Source of the DNA: Pseudonocardia humida
Lineage (GTDB): Bacteria; Actinomycetota; Actinomycetes; Mycobacteriales; Pseudonocardiaceae
NCBI RefSeq assembly: GCF_023898865.1
Contig: NZ_JAGSOV010000070.1
Location: forward strand, 1 to 64,000
Length of the DNA: 64,000 nt
Direction of reading: 5' to 3'
Shown here: positions 17,596-24,699 of the stretch, in pieces
Position numbering within the stretch: the stretch's first letter is position 1
How the letters are laid out: every line of letters begins with the position of its first letter
Program-made: the position numbers and the translations under genes
The notes under the pieces: generated by a model
What the model was told of the DNA's origin: nothing
What the model saw: the letters and a program-made list of their open reading frames with translations, nothing else
Databases searched by the model: none

Positions 17596-19158
17596 CTACG
17601 GGGCCTTCGCCGCGGCCGGCTTCAGCCCGGCCAGGATCACCTTGCCCTGCAGGTCGATCACCTGGCCGTCGACGCCGGCGTCCTTGACCGTGATGGTCGG
17701 GCTGAAGTAGAGCCCGACCATCGGCGCCTCCTCCAGGAACGCCTCGTTGATCTCGGTGTACTTCGCCTTCTGCTGCTCCGCATCGGAGATCGACAGGATC
17801 TCGGTGAGGCGCTCGTCGATGACCGGGCTGATCGGCCGGCCGCCGTTCATGTTGTTGGCCCCGCCACCGGACCAGGCCTCGGAGTAGGTGAACCACGGGT
17901 CGACCCGACCGGTGTGACCGGTCAGCATGAGCGACCAGTCGCCCTTGTAGAACTGGTCGATGCAGCCCTGGCCGGGCACCTGCGTGACATCGAGGGTGAT
18001 CCCCACCCGGGCCACCTGCTCACTCAGGATCTGGATCTCCTTGAGGTTCTCCGGGGTCGAGCTCGACGGGCACACCTGGATGGACAGCCCACCCGCGTGC
18101 CCGGCCTCGGCGAGCAGCTCCTCGGCGCGTGCCGGGTCGTGCGGGTAGCCGTAGGTGCCCGTGCCGTAGGCGTAGTAGTTGGGCGGCACCGGCACCGTGG
18201 CCTCGACGACGTCCAGGTCGCCGAGCGCGGTCTTCCCGAGCGCCTGGCGGTCGATGGCCAGGTTGAGCGCCTGGCGCACCCGCTTGTCGTCGAGCGGGGG
18301 CTTGTCCTGGTTGAGCCGCAGGAAGCGGAAGGCCAGCGTCTGCTGGGTCGTCACGTTCAGGTTGGGCATCGCCTCGACCACCGGCAACTGCTCGGCGCTG
18401 ACCGGGTAGGCGTACTGGACCTGCCCGGAGGTCAGGGCGCTGATCATCGCACCCTCGTCCTCGAAGAACCGCACGTCGAGGGTGTCGTAGCCGGGCTTGC
18501 CGCGCCAGTAGTCCGGGTTGGCCGCGAACTCCAGGCTGACCTTCTTGGTCCAGCTCTTGACGCCGTAGGCACCCGCGCCGACGGGGTTGTCGGCGATCGT
18601 GTCGCCGAACTTCTGGATGGCGGCCGGCGAGATGATCATGCCCGCGCGGTCGGCGAGCAGCGCCGGGAGCGTCGAGTAGGCGCTCTTCAGGGTCAGCACG
18701 ACCGTGCTCGGGTCCTCCACCGTGATGGCGGTGACCGGGTCGAGGTCCTTCCGGACACCGGCGCCCTTGTAGTACTCGAGGCTCGTCTTGACCGCCGCCG
18801 CGTCCAGGGTGGTGCCGTCCTGGAACTTCACGCCCTGGCGGAGCTTCATGACGAACTCGAGCTGGTCCGGGCCGCGGAACTCGTAGGACTCGGCGAGACC
18901 GGGCTCGGGGAGCAGGGTGGCGGGGTCGTAGGAGATGAGGGTGTCGTAGATCGCCTTGAGGTACGAGTACTCGGTACCCGCCCGGCCGGTAGCCGGATCG
19001 AGGTTGAGCGGCGTGTCCAACGATCCGACGGCCAGGGTGCCGCCCTGCCCGGCGCCAGGCCCGGTATCGCCTCCGTCCCCGCAGCCGGCCAGCACGAGGC
19101 AGACGACGGCGATCAGCGACGTGCACTTGATGACGAGCTTGAAGCGAGCGGTCGACAC
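17596..19158 (-). CDS. ABC importer substrate-binding lipoprotein, SBP family 5
   Basis: A 520-residue extracellular binding protein. From GTG 19158 there is a basic start, a hydrophobic core and the lipobox LAGC with the lipidated Cys at residue 26. The mature protein shows family-5 hallmarks: GSLDTPLNLDPATG, FVMKLRQGVKFQDGTTLDAA, DDKRVRQALNLAIDRQAL and GYPHDPARAEELLAEAG. In-frame codons extend to GTG 19194, but the later start gives a normal lipoprotein signal. It is the first gene of the eight-gene operon. Family members bind peptides, nickel, opines, sugars or small acids, so substrate cannot be read from sequence. Confidence 0.88.
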   Translation of the reverse strand: MSTARFKLVIKCTSLIAVVCLVLAGCGDGGDTGPGAGQGGTLAVGSLDTPLNLDPATGRAGTEYSYLKAIYDTLISYDPATLLPEPGLAESYEFRGPDQLEFVMKLRQGVKFQDGTTLDAAAVKTSLEYYKGAGVRKDLDPVTAITVEDPSTVVLTLKSAYSTLPALLADRAGMIISPAAIQKFGDTIADNPVGAGAYGVKSWTKKVSLEFAANPDYWRGKPGYDTLDVRFFEDEGAMISALTSGQVQYAYPVSAEQLPVVEAMPNLNVTTQQTLAFRFLRLNQDKPPLDDKRVRQALNLAIDRQALGKTALGDLDVVEATVPVPPNYYAYGTGTYGYPHDPARAEELLAEAGHAGGLSIQVCPSSSTPENLKEIQILSEQVARVGITLDVTQVPGQGCIDQFYKGDWSLMLTGHTGRVDPWFTYSEAWSGGGANNMNGGRPISPVIDERLTEILSISDAEQQKAKYTEINEAFLEEAPMVGLYFSPTITVKDAGVDGQVIDLQGKVILAGLKPAAAKAP

Positions 19159-19213
19159 GTTGTTCCCGTCGTCGAAAGGAGTCTGAAGCAGCACTGCGTC
19201 CGAGACCTTTGAT

Positions 19214-19228
19214 GTCCATCAGATGGAC
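19214..19228. promoter_or_regulatory. perfect palindrome upstream of the importer operon
   Basis: GTCCATC-A-GATGGAC is a 7-bp perfect inverted repeat with a one-base centre, 56 bases upstream of the start codon of the first operon gene. The surrounding bases are distinctly AT-richer than the window, as expected of a promoter. The spacing and symmetry fit a dimeric repressor of IclR or GntR type. The IclR gene at the other end of the operon is the best candidate binder; that link is inference. Confidence 0.5.
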
Positions 19229-19416
19229 TTGAAGATTCATAGCATGGAGATGTTGTCGATGGCAACGATTGAGCTCGTCCTTCGCCCGGCCGCGGTCGGG
19301 AGTTCCGCGACGGCCACCTCCGCAGCCGCGTCGGTCGCCTGCTCGCCAATGGATCGCACCCGCGCACGATCACGTCAGTCCGGCCCACTGGCCAGCAGAT
19401 CCACGCCCAGCTCGTC

Positions 19417-19700
19417 GTGACCGGAGCGGGCCCGGCCGCCGTCAGGCCGGTCTTCACCGCAGCCGTGGTCGACGTCGAGCCACGGCTCACCGACCGGATC
19501 GGGGAACTCGTCGCCCGCCGCGACACGCTGCATCGGCTGGTCGACGGCGACCGGGCGCTGCTCCCCGACCGCGCCTGCGCCGTCCTGGGCCGGCTCACCG
19601 AGCTCGCTTTCCCCCCGACTTCGTGGCCGCGCAACGGGAGAGCCTGGTCCTAGCCCGGGCGCTGTGGGCCGCTCCAGCGGTTCCGCGACACCGCCGGCCG
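19417..19700 (+). pseudogene. regulator C-terminal fossil, possibly MerR type
   Basis: A frame beginning near 19417 encodes RIGELVARRDTLHRLVDGDR, then CAVLGRLTELAFPP, resembling the helical effector region of long MerR-like regulators. After a frameshift near 19615 it continues in another frame as DFVAAQRESLVLARALW. No DNA-binding domain precedes it. The 706-base gap around it (19159-19864) otherwise holds only the operon promoter and the leader of the kdp operon. Confidence 0.35.
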
Positions 19701-19864
19701 CCTTCCTGACGCGATCCTGACGCCGGGATCGCCGCACCGGTGAGCGCCCTCACCCGCTCCGTCAAGGATGCGTCAAGACCCTCGCTGCGCCCGATCCGCC
19801 GGTCGCATCCTGTGCCTCGAGCCGCCCGTTCCGAGGCGGCGGTGGGTCCTGTTGAGGAGCCTCG

Positions 19865-19948
19865 ATGGCCGACGTGGCCTTTGTCCTGCTGATCATCGGC
19901 GGGTTCGCCGTGCTGGTGCTGACGTTGCGGGGGTTGGAGCGGCTGTGA
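19865..19948 (+). CDS. 27-residue membrane micropeptide at the head of the kdp operon
   Basis: ATG 19865, preceded by GAGGAGCC, opens a 27-residue peptide: MADVAFVLL, one continuous hydrophobic helix of about 17 residues, then the basic end LRGLERL. Its TGA overlaps the GTG of kdpF by four bases (GTGA), so translation is coupled. Size and build resemble KdpF, a single-helix subunit that stabilises the KdpABC complex, but the sequence differs and kdpF itself follows. I recall comparable tiny frames before kdpF in other actinomycetes, but cannot check that here. It is below the length cut-off of most gene finders. Confidence 0.65.
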   Translation: MADVAFVLLIIGGFAVLVLTLRGLERL

Positions 19949-20034
19949 TCGTCCAGAACGTGATCGGCGGGCTGCTCGCGCTCGCGCTGATCGTCTACCT
20001 GCTCGTCGTCCTCGTCCGGCCGGAGAGGTTCTGA
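19945..20034 (+). CDS. kdpF: potassium-transporting ATPase subunit KdpF
   Basis: A 29-residue single-helix peptide from GTG 19945 ending VLVRPERF, the usual KdpF C-terminus. KdpF sits in the membrane beside KdpA and stabilises the KdpFABC complex. It overlaps the micropeptide gene upstream and ends 15 bases before kdpA. Confidence 0.85.
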   Translation: MIVQNVIGGLLALALIVYLLVVLVRPERF

Positions 20035-20049
20035 TGGCGGTGCTCGATC

Positions 20050-21723
20050 GTGCCTGACACGCTCGCCGGGCTGCTGCAGGTCGCCGCGCTGGTCCTGCTG
20101 CTGGCGCTGGTGTACCGGCCGTTCGGCGACCACATGGCGCGGGTCTTCAGCACCGAGAAGCACTGGCGGATCGAGAAGGTGCTCTACCGCCTCGCGCGGG
20201 TGGACCCGGACACCGGCCAGCGCTGGACCACCTACGCCGCCGGTGTGCTGGGCTTCTCCGTCGTCTCGGTCCTGCTCCTCTACCTGCTGCAGCGGGTGCA
20301 GCCGCTGCTGCCGCTGGGGTTCGGCCGCGGGGTGGACGGCGACACCGTCCCCCCGGCGATGGCGTTCAACACCGCCGTGTCGTTCGTGACCAACACCAAC
20401 TGGCAGTCCTACGTCCCGGAGACCGTCCTCGGCCACACGGTGCAGATGGCCGGGCTGACCGTGCAGAACGTGCTGTCGGCCGCGGTCGGGATGGCCGTGG
20501 CGGTGGCCCTGGTCCGCGGGTTCGTCCGGTCGGGCACCGACCGGCTGGGCAACGTCTGGGTCGACCTGACCCGCGGCGTCGTGCGGATCCTGCTACCGAT
20601 CTCGCTCGTCTTCGCGCTCGTGCTGGTCGCCACCGGGGTGGTGATGTCGCTGCGCTCGGGGGTCGAGGTGACCGGCGTCGACGGCTCGACGACCACGCTG
20701 CCGCTGGCCCCGGCCGCCTCTCAGGAGGCGATCAAGGAGCTGGGCACCAACGGCGGCGGTGTCTTCAACGCCAACTCCGCGCACCCGTTCGAGAACCCGA
20801 ACGCGCTGTCCAACCTCCTGGAGGTCTTCCTGCTGCTCGTCGTCCCGGTCTGCCTGACCAGGACGTTCGGCACGATGGTCCGCGACACCCGGCAGGGCGG
20901 CGTGCTCCTGGCGGTGGTGGGTGCGCTGTGGGCGGGGCTGCTCGCGGTGGCCTGGCTCGCCGAGACCCACCCCACCGGTCCCGCCACCCTGGCCGCCGGC
21001 GCCGCGATGGAGGGCAAGGAGGTCCGGTTCGGGATCCCGGGCTCGATCCTGTTCGGCGTCTCCACCACCGGAACCTCCGCCGGCGCGGTCAACTCCCTGC
21101 ACGACAGCTACACCGGGGCGGCCGGCGGCGTCACGCTGCTGAACATGCTGCTCGGCGAGGTCGCACCGGGCGGAGTGGGCACCGGCCTCTACGGGCTGCT
21201 GGTGCTGGCGGTCATCGCGGTGTTCCTGGCCGGGCTGATGGTCGGGCGCACCCCGGAGTACCTGGGCAAGAAGCTGGGCCGGGTGCAGGTGAGCGCCGCC
21301 TCGGTGTCGATCCTGGTGATGCCGGCGCTGGTGCTCCTCGGGGCCGGCCTGGCCATCGCCCTGCCCAGCACACCCGAGGCGCTGAACAACGACGGCGCGC
21401 ACGGGTTCTCCGAGGTGCTCTACGCCTACGCCTCGGCGGCCAACAACAACGGCAGCGCCTTCGCCGGCATCACCGTGACCAGCGACTTCTTCCAGGTGAC
21501 CCTCGGCGTCGCGATGCTGTTCGGCCGGCTGGTCCCCATCCTGGCCGTGCTCGCGCTGGCCGGCTCGCTCGCCGCGCAGAAGCGCGTCGAACCCGGCGCC
21601 GGCACCCTGCCCACCGACGGCCCGCTGTTCGGGGTGCTGGTCGGCGGCACCGTGCTGCTGGTGGCCGCGCTGACCTTCCTCCCGGCCCTGGCGCTGGGTC
21701 CCCTCGCGGAGGCTCTGGCATGA
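20050..21723 (+). CDS. kdpA: potassium-transporting ATPase subunit KdpA
   Basis: A 557-residue membrane protein from GTG 20050, normal length for KdpA, the K+-selective channel-like subunit of the Kdp pump. It shows the expected pore segments: NTAVSFVTNTNWQSY, TNGGGVFNANSAHPFENPN, STTGTSAGAVNSLHD and NNNGSAFAGI. About ten transmembrane helices are visible. Its stop overlaps kdpB (ATGA). Kdp pumps scavenge K+ when it is scarce, under control of KdpDE, encoded just downstream. Confidence 0.95.
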   Translation: MPDTLAGLLQVAALVLLLALVYRPFGDHMARVFSTEKHWRIEKVLYRLARVDPDTGQRWTTYAAGVLGFSVVSVLLLYLLQRVQPLLPLGFGRGVDGDTVPPAMAFNTAVSFVTNTNWQSYVPETVLGHTVQMAGLTVQNVLSAAVGMAVAVALVRGFVRSGTDRLGNVWVDLTRGVVRILLPISLVFALVLVATGVVMSLRSGVEVTGVDGSTTTLPLAPAASQEAIKELGTNGGGVFNANSAHPFENPNALSNLLEVFLLLVVPVCLTRTFGTMVRDTRQGGVLLAVVGALWAGLLAVAWLAETHPTGPATLAAGAAMEGKEVRFGIPGSILFGVSTTGTSAGAVNSLHDSYTGAAGGVTLLNMLLGEVAPGGVGTGLYGLLVLAVIAVFLAGLMVGRTPEYLGKKLGRVQVSAASVSILVMPALVLLGAGLAIALPSTPEALNNDGAHGFSEVLYAYASAANNNGSAFAGITVTSDFFQVTLGVAMLFGRLVPILAVLALAGSLAAQKRVEPGAGTLPTDGPLFGVLVGGTVLLVAALTFLPALALGPLAEALA

Positions 21724-23828
21724 CGACCACCGAGGAACGTCCGACCTCCGAACGGCGGGACCGGCACGCGCGGCGCACCGGCCGGACCGTGGGCGCGGGG
21801 GCGTTCTCCCCCGGTCAGCTCTGGCGCTCGCTGCCCGTCGCCCTGCGCAAGCTCGACCCGCGCACCCAGCTGCGCAACCCGGTCATGGTCGTGGTCTGGG
21901 TCGGCTCGGCGCTGGTCACCGTGCTCGCGGTCGTGCAGCCGAGCGTGTTCGCCTGGTGGATCGCGGTGTGGCTGTGGTCCACCGTGCTGTTCGCCAACCT
22001 GGCCGAGGCCGTGGCCGAGGGCCGCGGCAAGGCCCAGGCCGAGTCGCTGCGCCGGACCAGGACCGAGGCCGTCGCCCGCCGGCTCACCGCAGCCGGCGCC
22101 GAGGAGCCGGTGCCCGGTACCGAACTGCGCATCGGCGACCGGGTGGTCGTGGAGGCCGGGGAGGTCATCCCCGGCGACGGCGACGTCGTCGAGGGCATCG
22201 CCACCGTCGACGAGTCGGCGATCACCGGCGAGTCCGCCCCGGTGATCCGGGAGTCCGGCGGCGACCGGTCCTCGGTCACCGGCGGCACCACCGTGCTGTC
22301 GGACCGGATCGTCGTGCAGATCACCACCGAGCCGGGCGAGTCCTTCGTGGACCGAATGATCGCGCTGGTCGAGGGTGCGTCGCGGCAGAAGACGCCGAAC
22401 GAGATCGCGCTGACAATCCTGCTGTCCGCGCTGACGGTCATCTTCCTGCTCGCCGTGGTGGCGCTGCAGCCGATGGCCGGCTACGCCGGCGCCCAGCAGT
22501 CCCTGGTCGTGCTGACCGCGCTGCTTGTCTGCCTGATCCCCACCACGATCGGCGCCCTGCTCTCCGCGATCGGCATCGCCGGCATGGACAGGCTGGTGCA
22601 GCGCAACGTGCTGGCCACCTCCGGGCGCGCGGTCGAGGCCGCCGGGGACGTCGACACCCTGCTGCTGGACAAGACCGGCACCATCACCCACGGCAACCGG
22701 CGGGCCACCGAGCTCATGCCGGTCGCCGGGGTGCCGGTCGCCGAGCTGGCCGCGGCGGCCCGGCTGTCCAGCCTGGCCGACCAGACCCCGGAGGGTCGCA
22801 GCATCGTCGCGCTCTGCGCCGCCGAGCACGGCCTGCCCGGCGGGGCCGACGCCCGGGAGGCCGTGGCCGAGTTCGTCCCGTTCACCGCGCAGACCCGGAT
22901 GTCGGGCATCGACATCCCCGATCAGCACGACGGGCGGCAGGTCCGCAAGGGGGCGGCCGCCTCGGTCGTGGCCTGGGTCGCCGAGCAGGGCGGCACCGTC
23001 GACGACGCCGAGGTCGGCGACCTGACCGACGGCATCGGTCGGCAGGGCGGGACCCCGCTGGTCGTCGCGCAGCGCGACGGGAACGGCGCCCGTGTGCTCG
23101 GCGTGATCCGGCTCTCCGACGTGGTCAAGCCCGGCATGGCCGAGCGGTTCGCGGCCATGCGCGCCATGGGCATCCGGACAGTGATGATCACCGGTGACAA
23201 CCCGCTGACCGCCCGGGCCATCGCGGGCGAGGCCGGCGTCGACGACTACCTCGCCGAGGCCACGCCCGAGGACAAGATGGCGCTGATCCGCGAGGAGCAG
23301 GAGGGCGGGCGCCTCGTCGCGATGACGGGCGACGGCACCAACGACGCCCCCGCGCTGGCCCAGGCCGACGTCGGCGTGGCCATGAACACCGGGACGGCCG
23401 CGGCCAAGGAGGCCGCCAACATGGTCGACCTCGACTCCGACCCGACCAAGCTCATCGAGGTCGTCGAGATCGGCAAGCAGCTGCTGATCACCCGGGGCGC
23501 GCTGACCACCTTCAGCATCGCCAACGACCTGGCCAAGTACTTCGCCATCCTGCCGGCCATGTTCGCGGCCCTCTACCCGGCGCTCGGCACGCTCAACATC
23601 ATGCGGCTCGCCACGCCGCAGTCGGCGATCCTGTCCGCGGTCATCTTCAACGCCCTGATCATCGTGGCGCTGATCCCGCTGGCGCTGCGCGGCGTCCGCT
23701 ACCGCCCGACCAGCGCCGCGAAGCTGCTGCGCCGCAACCTGCTGGTCTACGGCCTGGGCGGCGTCGTGACGCCGTTCGTCGGCATCTTCCTCATCGACCT
23801 GCTCGTCCGACTGATCCCGGGGATCTGA
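21720..23828 (+). CDS. kdpB: potassium-transporting ATPase subunit KdpB
   Basis: A 702-residue P-type ATPase from ATG 21720. It has the actuator loop TGES, the phosphorylation motif DKTGT with the phosphorylated Asp at residue 317, the hinge motif GDGTNDAPAL and seven predicted helices. The regulatory serine of the TGES loop is present, so the phosphorylation-based inhibition known for E. coli KdpB could operate. About 35 basic or polar residues precede the first conserved segment, longer than in E. coli. It overlaps kdpA and kdpC by a few bases. Confidence 0.95.
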   Translation: MTTTEERPTSERRDRHARRTGRTVGAGAFSPGQLWRSLPVALRKLDPRTQLRNPVMVVVWVGSALVTVLAVVQPSVFAWWIAVWLWSTVLFANLAEAVAEGRGKAQAESLRRTRTEAVARRLTAAGAEEPVPGTELRIGDRVVVEAGEVIPGDGDVVEGIATVDESAITGESAPVIRESGGDRSSVTGGTTVLSDRIVVQITTEPGESFVDRMIALVEGASRQKTPNEIALTILLSALTVIFLLAVVALQPMAGYAGAQQSLVVLTALLVCLIPTTIGALLSAIGIAGMDRLVQRNVLATSGRAVEAAGDVDTLLLDKTGTITHGNRRATELMPVAGVPVAELAAAARLSSLADQTPEGRSIVALCAAEHGLPGGADAREAVAEFVPFTAQTRMSGIDIPDQHDGRQVRKGAAASVVAWVAEQGGTVDDAEVGDLTDGIGRQGGTPLVVAQRDGNGARVLGVIRLSDVVKPGMAERFAAMRAMGIRTVMITGDNPLTARAIAGEAGVDDYLAEATPEDKMALIREEQEGGRLVAMTGDGTNDAPALAQADVGVAMNTGTAAAKEAANMVDLDSDPTKLIEVVEIGKQLLITRGALTTFSIANDLAKYFAILPAMFAALYPALGTLNIMRLATPQSAILSAVIFNALIIVALIPLALRGVRYRPTSAAKLLRRNLLVYGLGGVVTPFVGIFLIDLLVRLIPGI

Positions 23829-24445
23829 TGCTCACCACCCTGCGGCGCCAGGCCGCCACCGGCCTGCGCGTCCTGCTGCTGCTCACACTGCTCTGCGGCA
23901 TCGCCTACCCGCTCCTGACGTGGGCGGTTGCGCACGTCCCGTGGCTCGCCGGCAAGGCGGAGGGCTCGATCGTGACCGCCGCCGACGGCACCCCCGCGGG
24001 GTCCTCGCTGATAGGTGTCGACCCGGTGCCCGCCGCCCCGGACGCCGACCCGTACTTCCACACCCGCCCGTCGGCCTCCGCCCAGGGCCTCCTCGGCCCG
24101 GCCGACACCTCGACCTCCGGTGGCTCCAACAAGGCGGGCGACTCCACGGACCTGCTCGACACGATCCAGCGCCGCCGCGCGCTGATCGCCGAGCGCGAGG
24201 GCGTCGACCCCGCCCTCGTGCCGCCCGACGCGGTCACCGCGTCCGCCTCGGGGCTCGACCCCCACATCAGCCCCGCCTACGCCGAACTGCAGGTGGCGAG
24301 GGTGGCGCGGGTGACCGGGCTGCCCGAGGCTCAGGTGCGCAGCCTCGTCGTGCACGCCTCGTCCGGCCGGATGCTGGGCTTCCTCGGTGACCCGACGGTC
24401 AACGTCACCGAACTCAACCTGACGGTCGCGGCGCAGGCGAGCTGA
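23828..24445 (+). CDS. kdpC: potassium-transporting ATPase subunit KdpC
   Basis: A 205-residue protein with one N-terminal helix (LLLLTLLCGIAYPLLTWAVA) and a periplasmic-type domain. Family signatures are FHTRPSAS, SGGSNKAGDSTDL, ASASGLDPHISPAYAELQ and FLGDPTVNVTELNL. KdpC bridges KdpA and KdpB and raises nucleotide affinity. The start overlaps the kdpB stop (TGATG). The 254 bases between it and kdpD contain no gene and may carry a separate kdpDE promoter. Confidence 0.95.
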   Translation: MLTTLRRQAATGLRVLLLLTLLCGIAYPLLTWAVAHVPWLAGKAEGSIVTAADGTPAGSSLIGVDPVPAAPDADPYFHTRPSASAQGLLGPADTSTSGGSNKAGDSTDLLDTIQRRRALIAEREGVDPALVPPDAVTASASGLDPHISPAYAELQVARVARVTGLPEAQVRSLVVHASSGRMLGFLGDPTVNVTELNLTVAAQAS

Positions 24446-24699
24446 CGTGGCGACCGGGCCGCCGATCATCGTCGTCCACGAGAACACCGGATCGGTCCGC
24501 GACCGTCCCGGCATGCACCGCCCGGCCCCGAGCGGGACGTCTCGGCCCGCTCCTTACATCCGCGCGGCGGATCTTCGCGAGAACCTGACGGCACCTGTGG
24601 CCCCGGTTGCGGCTCATCCCGGTCGGGTCGGCCGTCAAGACGGCGTATTGGCCGGCTCGGATGATCGCGACGGTGGTCCGGGACGAGCAGGATGGAGCC

